Positions 23,460 to 34,442 of a DNA stretch of 64,000 nt are shown piece by piece. The stretch is from Ilyonectria destructans. Lineage: Eukaryota > Ascomycota > Sordariomycetes > Hypocreales > Nectriaceae. Numbering within the stretch: the first letter of the stretch is position 1; every line of letters starts with the position of its first letter. The notes under the pieces were generated by a model. It made no database searches, was not told the origin of the DNA, and saw only the letters and a list, made by a program, of their open reading frames with translations. The stretch is taken from contig JAHEWK010000001.1 in the NCBI GenBank assembly GCA_020740775.1, positions 744,001 through 808,000 of the forward strand, read 5' to 3'. The position numbers were made by a program, and so were the translations under genes.

Positions 23460-24566
23460 ATGAAGTACGCTCGCATGCCGATTGAGATTGAGTCGCCCGA
23501 GGAGTACGGCTACCACAAAATCAAGAACAACCTCTCCGAAAGCTCCATCACGGACCAAAGCCTCGACTCTCTTGGGCTCAAGATTCCAAACTTGACCCTC
23601 GTTTACAATGAGCATCGAGGGAGCTCGGAGCTACGCAATTTGATTGTCGGAGACTCGGGACTGCAGAAAGACGATGTTCTCATCACGACTGGTGCCGCTT
23701 CTGCGCTGTTCATTATTTCGACTTCGCAGCTGACCTCGGCGGACCACCTCGTTGTCGTGCGGCCCAACTACGCTACCAACCTCGAGACACCAAAGGCCAT
23801 TGGCTGTGGTATCACCTATGTTGACCTCGAGTTTAAGTCAGGTTTTCAGCCCGACATCTCTTTCATCGAGGCAGCTATTCAACCCAACACTAAAATGGTC
23901 TCTGTGACCTGTCCTCACAACCCTACTGGCACTGTCATGTCCAGGGCCAGTCTAGATCGACTCGTTGCTATTACGAAGGAGAAGAAGTGTCTGCTCCTGG
24001 TGGATGAGACCTACCGAGATGTCCATTATGGAACCCAGTTGCCAATTGCCGCATCTCTTGGAGACCACGTACTCAGCGTTAGCTCCATGTCGAAGTCATT
24101 TGGTATCCCAGGAATTCGTTTGGGATGGGTCATTACCCAAAACAAGTCCCTCCAGGAGACGTTCCTCGCTGCAAAGGAACAGATCAACATCAGCGGTAGC
24201 GTCATTGACGAGTGGATTGCCGAGCAGGTTCTTGCCCGAAAGACCTCCATCCTGGAAGCGACTGGCGAAGAAATGCGGATTCGGCGACAGATGGTTGCCC
24301 TATGGGTTGAAAAGGACGACATGTTAGAATGGATCGAGCCCCAAGGTGGAGTAGTTTGCTTCCCTCACATGAAGAAAGAACCTGTTGGTGGAACTGCTGC
24401 ATTCTATGAAAGGCTTCTTAAGAAGTATCACACCTATGTCGGACCTGGACATTGGTTTGAGATGTCCGACACGTACTTCCGGGTGGGATTCGGATGGCCG
24501 ACTAGAGTTGAGCTTCAAGCTGGCATGGATGCCATCTCTCAAGCACTTAGAGATGGCAGTTGCTGA
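23460..24566 (+). CDS. PLP-dependent aminotransferase, class I/II (second copy)
   Basis: Intronless gene for 368 residues, starting at the first ATG of the frame. Motifs parallel those of the neighbour: TTGAASALFIIS, TCPHNPTGTVM (cofactor-ring Asn), DETYRDVHY, SMSKSFGIPGIRLGW with likely catalytic Lys212, and YFRVGFGW with the carboxylate-binding Arg. The early segment YNEHRGSSELRNLIV matches the position of the neighbour's YGPIRGSTELRERVA, so the pair share a small-domain layout. Sequence similarity between them is only moderate, so any duplication is old or the two genes came together separately. The reaction is transamination, or possibly a beta-elimination or cyclisation, since capreomycidine-synthase-like enzymes share this fold. 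The substrate is not shown. Confidence 0.9.
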   Translation: MKYARMPIEIESPEEYGYHKIKNNLSESSITDQSLDSLGLKIPNLTLVYNEHRGSSELRNLIVGDSGLQKDDVLITTGAASALFIISTSQLTSADHLVVVRPNYATNLETPKAIGCGITYVDLEFKSGFQPDISFIEAAIQPNTKMVSVTCPHNPTGTVMSRASLDRLVAITKEKKCLLLVDETYRDVHYGTQLPIAASLGDHVLSVSSMSKSFGIPGIRLGWVITQNKSLQETFLAAKEQINISGSVIDEWIAEQVLARKTSILEATGEEMRIRRQMVALWVEKDDMLEWIEPQGGVVCFPHMKKEPVGGTAAFYERLLKKYHTYVGPGHWFEMSDTYFRVGFGWPTRVELQAGMDAISQALRDGSC

Positions 24567-25043
24567 ACAAAGTCTGATGGCCCAAAAAATACTCCGGATG
24601 AATTAATAGTGCCGTGCACGCTTAGTCTAAAGGCCCAGGCTTGGTATTTCTTTAATAAACACAAAGTCTTTAAAAAGCGAGATAAACACTAATTAATCTT
24701 GCTCAACCAATCATCTCCCCGATGAGGGAGCATAATATTTGCATATACTGCATTTCCGTCGTGCAAATCACAGCTCCCAAGACCCAAATTGAGGATTCGA
24801 TACAAGGCAAGTGGGTAATAACGTCATTGCTTGAGTTCCTATGACTCCCGGCGCTGGATCTAGTGCTAAGTGTGTGCCCATATTGTTCGCAGCTACTCTT
24901 GGTTTTGGTCTATCTAATCTTTTATTCTACTCAAATACTACATTGGGTGCGTTGTTGACAACTCTTTAGTTTCTAGGCACAGTATTGGGTGTGTGGACGC
25001 CAAGATATATATACGTTGACAGTAACACTTCATTTCAAACGTC
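24567..25043. other. Convergent intergenic
   Basis: AT-rich 3' regions of the aminotransferase and the kelch gene, with no other structure seen. Confidence 0.6.
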
Positions 25044-26117
25044 CTAATCCTGAATATCCAGCTTCCATACATCTCCAAGTCTCGAGTTATCCTCAGCGAG
25101 ACCCCCATGGATGATGATTGCGTCCCCGTTTGACTGCTTCAAAATGTCCGCATCAAACCAGCCTCTGGGCGCTGGCACACCGTCTTTACCAGTAGTCTTG
25201 ACTGCGCTCCATGTTTTCTTCTCGATATCAAAGGCCCAAACATCAGTCAGCATCTTACCAGCTCCGGCGTGGCCCAATGAAGAGGGATCTCTCTCGCCAA
25301 ACATTGTAACAAGGATGTCTCGTCCGCTCGGGGTTTTGAGAGCGAGCAGAGTGGCCACACTTCTGGCCTCCGGGCCCTCTTTCCCATCCGGCGCGTATGT
25401 GATGCTTGTCCACTGCTTTGCTTCTGTATCATACACATCCAAGCTTCCACCCTGTTCAGTCTTGCCGTCAAAGCCGCCCATACGGTACAGCTTCCCGCGA
25501 CAGAAAACAATTGATGTTCCACCGCGTGGAGGAGAGGGAGCTTCGGAGAGCTGAGTCCATGTGCGCGAGGCGACGTCAAACGTCCACAGGTCGGAGAGAC
25601 GACCTTCAGCGGGACAACCAGCGTGAATATAGAGTGTAGATGCGCCATCAGAAGTCATAGCATGGTAGCTACGGGGAATCGGGTGAGAACCGGGTTGCGG
25701 CTGGATCAGGGACCATTGGTTGGAGGCTGGCGCATAACTCCAAACAACGCCATTTTCGTCGATTGCATCCATTGCAATACCTCCTCGACCAGAAAATAGG
25801 TAGATGGCTTCATCGAGGACGGCACTGGCTGTGCCGACGCGGGGAGAGGGAGCCAGGGTTGGCGCAGGGAGCGTCTTGGCTTGGACTGGCAATTCATCGG
25901 TCAGTCAGTTCTGGATGGCATTCAAGTGACGCTATGAATGCTTACCAGATGCATTTCCAAGCTCAACGATGTCAAACTGGCTGTCAACAGGCTGCCTGGG
26001 AATCAGCTCGCCTCCAAAAATCCATGCGTTGGAGCCGGAGATGGAGAGGATTTGAGAGGAGCGCTGGAGACGCGCGCTCGACGCAAGTCGAACCCAGGAT
26101 GCTGAAAGTGAAGTCAT
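25044..26117 (-). CDS. Kelch-repeat beta-propeller protein, nitrile-specifier-like
   Basis: About 337 residues in two exons, 26117-25946 and 25885-25044. The start gives MTSLSASWVRL directly before the first blade. Repeated kelch marks are seen: AWIFGGE, IYLFSGRGG, TLYIHAGCP, LYRMGGFDGK and AIIIHGG, each followed about 20 residues later by a tryptophan (WSYAPASNQW, WTFDVASRTW, VYDTEAKQW, WAFDIEKKTW). This gives five to six blades, close to the length of plant nitrile-specifier proteins and of many fungal single-domain kelch proteins. No other catalytic domain and no signal peptide are visible, so a cytoplasmic scaffold or small-molecule-handling role is likely. Its tail faces the second aminotransferase 477 bases away, but a joint pathway is not demonstrated. 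Confidence 0.85.
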
Positions 26118-26918
26118 TGTTATTGGAGGTGCCGAGAAAAAGTTGATGAGATGGATAAAACTCTCATTCTTGAGGCAATTCAGCCGTGTATTTGTATTCA
26201 CCAGTTCTAGTGGATCTCCCCTGCTGTATGATTATATCCACGGAATCAGCAGATGTCGGAGGTACGGCTTCCGTGGCCTCGCACCCGCGGTTTAGCTCCA
26301 TTATGCGCGCAGACTCGGGGCGGCATGGTATTCGGACTCCTCATTGGGGGCCATGAAGGTTGCGGGTCGCACGAATGCAGTGATGGAACGAAGGCATCTA
26401 GACAAGTCAGTCATGATTGGCCTACAACAGACCCGCTCAGCAGTCCCAGGCTATGTAATCGGAGTGAATCGCTTCCATCTCCGATGAGTCAGCCATGCCG
26501 TCGTCTGTTGATCTTGCTGCAAGCCGCATCAGTTCTTTCGTTGGGCCACGAGTCAATCACGAACGTACGAAGTCCGGGTCAGCCCATTCTGGTCCCGCTT
26601 CCTGGGTTTGCTCAGTATCATTATCGTTGCCTTGCCGAACCGGGGTTGTAAGAGTCCATAATATTGATAAGTTTGAAATTGTCATTGATTGATAAATGAA
26701 ACGTCATTGTCTTGATTGTTTCCCCTAGAGCGATTTAAATGATTAAATAAGAAAGAAAATTTATGTGAGCGACCTGTTGTGTCCATCCGTGATGCGGAAT
26801 CCCCCTCATACCATGCACAGTCTCTAATACCTCCACCCAATGTACTCTAACTCCTCCGACTGATGTTGTCTAATACCTTCCATTGAAGGCGTCTAATGTC
26901 GTCTATATCCTTCATTGT
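26118..26918. other. Intergenic between kelch and ABC genes
   Basis: Kelch promoter on the left, ABC-transporter 3' region on the right. Around 26,810-26,915 there are loosely repeated pyrimidine-rich phrases (CTAATACCTTC/CTAATGTCG). No gene is supported. Confidence 0.5.
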
Positions 26919-29900
26919 CTATACCTTCTTCTTGCCCTTGGGCATGCGGACCAGCCAGTAGAGAGCCAGGGAGGCGGCAATGTTGACAAAGATATAAACC
27001 ATACCAATGCCAAAGTTGCGCCACCTGTCACCATATTCGGAGCTCAGGGCGGTCAAATAAGTGTTCGTGCTGGACATGGTGCAGTAGCTGCAGCTCGTGG
27101 TGCTCAACTCATCCTGGAGGTAACCTCCGGTTTGGTTGATGTACGAGCTCATGTACTCGCCACAAGTCTGGCCGTCAAGGGGCTTAAACTTGACCAACTC
27201 GTTGGCGGCACATGTCACGTCGGTATTTGCCAGGCCCACGGCCAGCATAGCGGATACCAAGTAACTGAATGGCGACACGCGGTACAGGAAGATCCAGAAT
27301 CCAGGCATGCTATCGGGAGAAGCGAGCACACCACAGAAGAGCAGGCACAACATGAAGAGAATGTTAGCCAGGTTGCCGCCAGCCTCTGCTGTGTCCGTGA
27401 TGGCGATACATGCATGGGCGAAGGTGCAGGTGAAGATCATGAACTGCCAGAACAAAAGCCACATCAGAGCGCCACGCTCAGCAGTCTCGCCGGCGGCGGA
27501 GGCGTTCTTATCGAAACCGACAGGGTAGTAGACGCAGATGAACATGAAGACCGACATAAGCGAGTTCCACGGAATCTCGGTGAAAACCTGCGAGAGCATA
27601 AAGACCTTCCAGCTGTAGGTCTTTGATGGGCGTTCGCGAACCTCGTAGAGTGCCCGTTGAGTAACGAAATGCGGCATCTGCTGCTGCACCAACTGACCGA
27701 AAATGGTGAGAATGTTGAAGATGGCGAACATCTGATTCTGCAAACCTTGCATACTCAGCGGGGCGTTCAGGAAGACCAAACCGATGAACAGAGAGATAGA
27801 GCAGCAGAGGATGAACTTGGAGTACAGGTACGACGGGGTTCTCCAGTACTGCTCAAAGACACGGCGGGTGACGATAAATAGCTGGTCCCAGAGAGGTGTG
27901 GCAAACTCGTTGTATGCACCGGCGTGTTCATCCACAGTTGTGTTGGCCGCTCCCTCCGTCTTGAGACGCTGGAGCTCTGTCTGCACGGCCTGATATTCGC
28001 TGCTGTCGCGCCAGACTTGATGCCAATCGTGATCAGTGGTAGAGCCGGGGGCGGCGCCAATAGCTCCAAGCATCCATTCGGCAGGGTTCTCATCGGCAGG
28101 ACAGTGAGGTGCGCCGTGCTTCTGGAAATACTTTACCATAGTCTCAGAGTTCTCGCCGATGTCGCCGAAGTAGACAGTGCGACCTCCCTTAGCAAGGAAG
28201 AGGAGTCGATCGAAGCGCTGGAAGAGCATAGCTGACGGCTGATGGATGGTGCAAAGAATAGACTGGCCAGCCTTAGACAGCTTTTCAAGGAGATCTAGAA
28301 TAGCCCAAGACGTCTGAGAGTCAAGTCCGGAGGTAGGTTCATCAACAAAGAGCAGTAGAGGAGGCTTAGCAGCCAGCTCAACACCGATAGTCAGGCGCTT
28401 TCGCTGTTCAACATTGAGACCCTCACCAAGAATACCAACAACAGCATCGGCATATTCCTGCATATCCAGCAGCTTGATAACTTCATCGACGTAGGCAATC
28501 TTCTCGGCTCGAGGCGTCGTCTCAGGCTGTCGAAGCAGGGCGCTAAAGGTCAAAGCCTCTCGCACCGTGCTCGTTTCGAGGTGGAGATCCTGTTGCTGTA
28601 CGTATCCGGTCTTGCGTTGGAAGGAAGAATCGCGAATCTTGCCGTCAACCAGCATCTCTCCGGTGATGACACCCATCGAGACACGGTCAGCCAAGCAGTC
28701 GAGAAGCGTGGTCTTGCCAGCTCCAGAGACACCCATGAGAGCAGTCAGAGTACCCGGCTTAACCCAGCCGTCAACGTGGTCCAGAATTCGTCGCGGCTCG
28801 TTCTTGATCTTGATATCGTAGCACACATCGTTCCAGTGGAAGACGCTGGTTGAGCCTTGAATGGCACCATCGTCGGAAGTGTTTCCGCTCGACTTTTCGG
28901 CGACGGCGATGGGTCGCGAGACAGACGATTCGACATCGCTGCTGACCTTGGAGGCGGCGTTGTGCTGGTTCCCACGTCGGAAGATGAGGACTTCGCCCTT
29001 GGACTTCTTGGCTGCGATGTACTCGGTGGCGACGATGTAAGTGAAGTGGAAGAAGATGACGAAAGCGACGAGGATACCAAAGTTGCGCCACTTGTGGCTG
29101 TGGTAGTACTTGAATGCCGTGTTCATGTAGACATCTCCATCGACAAAGCCCTGACCTGCAACAGAACCAATGGTACTGCAAGCGCGGTTTTCCGCTCCAA
29201 CATCGGCGTATCCGTCGATCAGAGAACTGGGCACGAAGACATCGCAGGTGAAGTTTCGTCCGTGGAACTCGTTGATCACCAGTGCCTCGAATCCGTACGC
29301 AACGGGGTCGAGGTAGTTGATCCAGCGACACCATCCAAGCATGTAGTCAACTGGAATAGCAAAACCGGCGAAGATAACCAGGGCGAGGATGAGAATCGAG
29401 GCTGGAACCATGGCCTGTGATAGAGTCCGTGATACCGATGCACTTTGGCTGCGTTAGTATACTGTAGTCTCTCGGCGGAATAGATTGACTTACATTGTGC
29501 GGAAGATGCCGGACATGGCCAAAACCATACAGAACGTAATGAGAAGGAAGTAAAAGAAGCTTCCAGCCTCTCGGTTCAGATTCGTCATGAAATACAAGAT
29601 CAAGTCGTAGAGGATGGTATTGGCGATTTTGTATGGCATATCGACCAAAATGGAAGCGAAAGCTTCGGCAGATGGATGATAGAAGGCGTAGCGGACGTGT
29701 TTTTCCACAATCGGGCGTTGGGCGTACTGGGTCAGAATTTCGAGGGCGCTGGCAAATGCGTTGGTCAAGATTGCCACGAACAGGGCAGCGGTACGCTGGT
29801 AGAATGATCCGGTAGTAGGTTGCATGTTGTAAAACAGAGACGAAACGATGAGGCCCATGCCAGAATTGGCGAGCAGCATGAACACGGTGAGGGATGGATC

Positions 29901-31499
29901 TCCCATAAGGCGTTTCCAACCGCGCCACAGGCAGAGCATGACTTGTTGGGTGTACGAGAGAGTGAAGGGCGACTTGAGGCGTTGGCCTCGAGCTTGGGAG
30001 GACATCTTGTGCTCACGGAACGCCTCGGCGTCGGGTCCGTCCAGAGCGTGTTCGGTCTTGTAAGCCTCGATTTCCTCCTGGAGAGCCTTGTAGTTCTGGC
30101 TCTGCTTCCAGCACACGGCAAACTCATCAGGGGTTCGCGGGGCGCGACCCTCAAAGCCAGGGCGGACGATGCGCTCCGTCGGGGCAGTCATCGAGGTGAG
30201 GAAGTCGGGGGTTGTCTGGCGGGCAGGGCACTCGAAGCCGAGGTTGATGAAGTACTCGCGGGCCTCATCGGCGCGACCGAAGAAGATCTGGCGGCCTTCG
30301 TACAGCACGAGAGCCTTGTCGAACAGGTCGTAGGCGCTCTGGGGAGCCTGGTAGATGGACACGGCGCAGGTCTGGCCGAACAGCTCAGACTGCAGTCGGA
30401 GCGTCTTACAGAATTCAATGGCATTGGCAGAGTCCAGACCTCGGGTGGAGTTGTCCCAGCATTGGAACGGCGCGTCGGAGAGAGTGGCTTCAGCGATGGT
30501 CACTCGCTTGCGCTCACCACCAGACACTCCACGGACGTACTCGTTACCAACGCGGGTGTTGACGGTGTGGCTGATGCCGTACATGGCCATGACAACGTCT
30601 CGCCTGTGGTCGCAGAACTCGTTGGCAGTGACTCCCTGGGGCAGGGTTCGAGGGCATCTTGCGCGGGACGCGAAGGTGAGGGTCTCGCCGACGGGAAGCA
30701 TGGGGAAATGGACATCAACCTCGGCGGTGTAGATGCACTCGCCCTTGTGGTGGTTGTGCATCTCCTCGGCGCCGACTCCCTGGTAGTTGAAGTAGGTATT
30801 GTCGTCGACGTAGATGCCGCTGGTCTCGCCTGAAATTGTCTTGAGGAAGGTCGAGCAACCGGCACCAGGAGGGCCAAGGACCACAAGCATCTCACCAGAT
30901 CGAACAATGCCGTCAAAGCTATCCAGGATGTCAATCTTCCGCTGGCTCTGGTTGCCGAGGAGTTTGCGAGCCATGCTAGGAACCTCGAGCCAGATATTGC
31001 CAACGTCCTTTTGGTAGTCGGTCTCGGCGCCGTATCCAAAGACGTTCATGTTCTGGAAGCAGAGGCCGGTGCGGCGGAAACCAGCACCCTGCTCAGTCAC
31101 CATGTGTGAAAGAGTCTTGGCCCATACTCGCGCGTTGAACTTCTCGCCGCGGGGGTTCAATGGGGAGTTGGGGTCGTCGGTGATGAAGATGGACTGAGCG
31201 GCCTGGGTATTGACTCTTCCCATAGAGTGGTTGGTGTACTGCCGAGCGAGGTTCTGGACGATGGAATGGCGGCGCTCCATCTCCGTCTCGTCGCCATCGT
31301 CACCCTCGTCGATCGAATCGCTGGCGTCTCCACCCTTGTTCTCGGCACCGTTGTCGAGCTTATCCTTGCTGTCAAGTCCATAGCTCTGGCCTAGAGGCGG
31401 AGGAGTGCCGGTGCCGGGGTCGACATAGGTGATGTTGCTCCCAGCCGGGGACCTTGGCGGTGCCGGCTGCGAAAAGCCACCGTCAGGCGGTTGCGACAT
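26919..31499 (-). CDS. PDR-type full-length ABC transporter (ABCG), multidrug efflux
   Basis: About 1509 residues in two exons, 31499-29494 and 29442-26919; the intron interrupts the first membrane domain. Order is NBD1-TMD1-NBD2-TMD2, the reversed PDR layout. NBD1 has GPPGAGCS at 209-216, where Cys replaces the Walker A lysine, a complete signature VSGGERKR, and [10 protein letters not shown] in place of a standard Walker B. NBD2 has a normal Walker A GVSGAGKT at about 906-913 and Walker [12 protein letters not shown], but a degenerate signature LNVEQRKR. Thus one composite ATP site is active and the other is degenerate, as known for Pdr5/Cdr1 relatives. The second membrane half carries a cysteine-bearing outer loop near its end. 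The role is plasma-membrane export of hydrophobic toxins, including azoles and plant defence compounds. A large complementary open frame on the other strand is a codon-bias shadow. Confidence 0.95.
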
Positions 31500-32978
31500 G
31501 GTGGTGATTAAGTTCGGTAGTCGATGCGATGCGAGGAATTAAGTCGAAGATATTCAGAGATTGGGTTGTCGGGGGTGGGCCGTCGATGCAGGGGCTAGCT
31601 GTGGCTTGACGATCGAGGAGTTGAAGCCGAATTGAAGTTGAGTGTCTTCCAGATTACTGCTAATTGGGGGCTTGGACGGTCCCGTTGCTCTTTGCCTCTG
31701 GGCTATAGTCACAGAGAGTAGCACACGGGAAGATGTCCTTGCTCGAACCAACAGAAAGGAAAACGAGGCGGGGTGATGCTTCTATGTAAAGGAGTGTTGA
31801 ATTAGGATAGAAGATGCCAAAGATAATGCTGGGGGGGACTGTCAGAGTAGATATTATACTCCATCGCGTGGCAACGGACACTTCAACCGCCCGCTCGGAC
31901 TTGCAAGTGGGCCTCCCGGGGGTCAACTACGCAATCGACGTCCATGTTTTCAAGTTTGGGGTACGTGTAGGGCTCTGATTGTGAGTAGCCGTCCGTCTCG
32001 GGTTCTTGGAGGACCCCGGCGGGGACGCGCTGCATTGAGCTTGTCGGGGCCATCTCGCCCCGTAGGGTCGTTGGGTGGCAAGAATACGAACTAGGGAGCG
32101 TGCGGAGCGTGCGGAAAAAGCGGTTTGCTTATCAAGAAAAGTACAATCAGATGCAATGAAATTTTATTGGTTATTTTTTTTTTGGGTTCAGTGTAAGTGC
32201 GTCGCCTTAGATGTGGTTTACAAGATGTTGGGTTGATTGACGTAGCACTACGCAGTACAGCAGCATTGAAGCCTGCTTTGAATTATCTACTACTCAAACG
32301 GCAATACACAGCCTGTCGATTAATTCCCTCAAGAGCCTAGATATTCCTGGAATGGTTTGCGGCAGTGATAACCCCGCCCCTGAATTTGGATATCGATGGT
32401 GTGATATAGATGTCATGGAGAGTTGTTGGAATAAGACGCGGCAACTGGGCTGGGGAATCAAGGGTTCTCGGAGACTGAGCTGGCGCCAAGTGGGTCATCC
32501 ACGACTCATCCACGACTCATCAGTGTGACATGATCCCTGTCAAACCCGACACTCCGTGCTTCTCGGACTACAAAACGGCCCCGCGACCCGAGATTGCTTC
32601 CCGAGCACGATTACGCCCGGGGTTGCGTGAGCTTAACACAACCCGACAAGTGCTCCCGGAGAGGCTTGGCCAGCCGAAGAAGATGCGAAATATATGGCAA
32701 TGCCCCTGCGACTGGAGAGTACATGGCATGCGACGGGCGCAGCTTAAGTACACAGAGGATATTGACGCAACAGCAGAACAGGGCCTTGGCGTCGCGTGAT
32801 TATCTTGCGATGCAACTAAATCTCTTCCATGGGGTTTGATTTAGCTGCCTTACTGGGCGTCAATAGTTCAGTTCTGTCGGAACTAAATCGATCGTGGCTT
32901 CTCAGTCATTCTGTCTCCAGTGGCAAATCCGCCTTCATCTTGGCAATGCTGCTCTCAAGCTCGGCATTGACTGATAAT
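31500..32978. other. ABC-transporter promoter and spacer
   Basis: About 1.5 kb upstream of the ABC gene. It contains a T-run (32,166-32,184) and a short direct repeat (CATCCACGACT twice near 32,499-32,518). No coding region could be supported. Confidence 0.5.
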
Positions 32979-33476
32979 TCAACTCCCCAGTCGTGTGGAT
33001 TCACAGAGGCAATGCTCTAGATTACCAATCTCAAAAGTTTCATCCCCTACATTCCATGTGCTACGCGGTATTTTGAGACAACCAGTCATAGAACCAAGAC
33101 AGGGTGGTCTACACAGCCTGTGTTGGTTTGCTGCAACACAGTGGACTCTCGGGTCACGGACGAATGCGGACGAGTTCGGACGGAGTTTACTTGATTGCGT
33201 GCACCCGCCTTGCTTCTTCTCCCATCCACATGATTCCCCCTGATTCATTGCCGTGGAGCCGGTACCGAGTCCGAACACCTGATATTTGGTGTAAACCATG
33301 TGGGTTGTGGGCTTTTTCCGAATATCGAAGTTTTGGGGGGCGGTCCCTACCCTATAGCGTTGAAGGAATTGTCCATTGCATGCGGGAGGAGCACTTGCAG
33401 TAGCAGCCTTGGCTGGAGAGATGATGACTATGACTAGCATGGCAGTAGTAGCAAGATTAATGACGATGGCTCGCAT
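32979..33476 (-). CDS. Candidate small cysteine-containing secreted protein
   Basis: Single open frame of 165 residues starting MRAIVINLATTAML. Residues 1-25 have a positive N-terminus, a hydrophobic core and an AKA-A cleavage pattern, as in a signal peptide. The mature part has nine cysteines, several in the last half. I do not recognise a domain. A possible intron (GTGTTCGG...AATCAG) is only 39 bp and in frame, so I keep one exon. The last 40 residues look less constrained and could be misframed. Secreted cysteine-bearing proteins in fungi are often host- or competitor-directed effectors, but nothing here proves such a role. Coding status is uncertain: the signal-peptide-like start is the main evidence. 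Confidence 0.4.
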   Translation of the reverse strand: MRAIVINLATTAMLVIVIISPAKAATASAPPACNGQFLQRYRVGTAPQNFDIRKKPTTHMVYTKYQVFGLGTGSTAMNQGESCGWEKKQGGCTQSSKLRPNSSAFVRDPRVHCVAANQHRLCRPPCLGSMTGCLKIPRSTWNVGDETFEIGNLEHCLCESTRLGS

Positions 33477-33872
33477 ATTATGTGTTGATATTGCTGAATC
33501 GAGTTGTTGAGGGTGGTCTCCAGCATTTCTAGAAGATTTTTTGACTCCACTTCAACCCCCTCTTCAATGTCACCACTAATGCATTGCTACTCTTTCCAGG
33601 CACTGGTCACAGGGGATGAATGAGTGAGAAGGAAGTGTCTATTCAGTTTCACTGCCAAGTAAGGAGTGAATATGATCTGTGACTAAGACGATGTATTACG
33701 CCTTGCTGAAAGGACCGGAGTAAATCCTACAAATAACCATCAAATAACCATCTAACGCTATTGCCATCCAATCCATCCGACACCTCAGTGTAGAAAGTAG
33801 TCCCAAAAAGGTCAAAGAAAGTCGAAGAAGAATAAATCGATAATGTCAACCAACAACCCAGCAGAGGGAGAC
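33477..33872. other. Intergenic between two candidate secreted genes
   Basis: The 396-bp spacer contains the promoter of the candidate secreted gene (minus) and the 3' region of the But2-like gene. No further features are seen. Confidence 0.5.
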
Positions 33873-34442
33873 TTAGGTGTACACGATTCGGGGGCCGGCG
33901 CGGTTGGGGTTCCAGGACACAAAGTCATTGTCGTACACGCCAACGAGCTCGAAGCCTTCCTTGGTGCCAGGGGCCTTGCAGGGGGTCTTCTTGGTCAGGT
34001 AAGTGCTGTAGGTGGCATCGTAGGTGGCATCCTGTCCGCGTGCGACGGAGAGGCGGGCGAGATGCTGGTTGCGCTGGTTTCCTGGCGGCCAGGTGGTGGT
34101 AGGGCCGGGGGCCGGGGCGAGGCTGCTGAAGAGGTCGACCTTGCCGCTGCCGTGGAAGTTGCCGCCGTTGTTAAGGTAGAAGGCGAACTGGCACTGCTTT
34201 CCCTTGGAGGCGGCGGGATAGGTAAAGGTCAGGAGGGCGGTGATGTCGTTTCCCTTGTTGGCGTCAAACTTGGAGATGACGCCCCGGGACGTGGAGGCGA
34301 TTTCGCCCGTGCGGACGTTGTATGCCCAGGTCGCCGAGGGGGTAAAGTGAGGCTTGGTTTGGGACGTGTCGCGCTCCTCAAGGGGGGCTGCGAGAGCGGA
34401 GACGGCCACGACGACCGTGGTGAAGAGAGTCTTGAACAACAT
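33873..34442 (-). CDS. Secreted protein with But2-like C-terminal domain
   Basis: Single-exon protein of 189 residues. I chose the ATG at 34442 because it gives a clear signal peptide (MLFKTLFTTVVVAVSALAAP) with cleavage after ALA, followed by a Kex2-like dibasic region nearby (EERD). The mature domain begins with KPHFTPSATWAYNVRTG, has QCQFAFYLNN with one Cys, and ends with PCKAPGTKEGFELVGVYDND, then VSWNP. These fit the fungal ubiquitin-3-binding But2 C-terminal domain, a beta-sandwich found in many secreted surface proteins. Only two cysteines are present, so one disulfide is possible. The biochemical role is unknown; a cell-wall or host-contact role is likely from family distribution. An upstream in-frame ATG at 34550 would bury the signal peptide and is rejected. 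Confidence 0.75.
   Translation of the reverse strand: MLFKTLFTTVVVAVSALAAPLEERDTSQTKPHFTPSATWAYNVRTGEIASTSRGVISKFDANKGNDITALLTFTYPAASKGKQCQFAFYLNNGGNFHGSGKVDLFSSLAPAPGPTTTWPPGNQRNQHLARLSVARGQDATYDATYSTYLTKKTPCKAPGTKEGFELVGVYDNDFVSWNPNRAGPRIVYT

Noticed and set aside
29820..30833. 337-codon open frame on the plus strand opposite the ABC transporter
   Set aside because: It is antisense to strongly conserved NBD1 coding sequence and reads as a codon-bias shadow with no domain; the same holds for 26883-27626 and 28857-29420.
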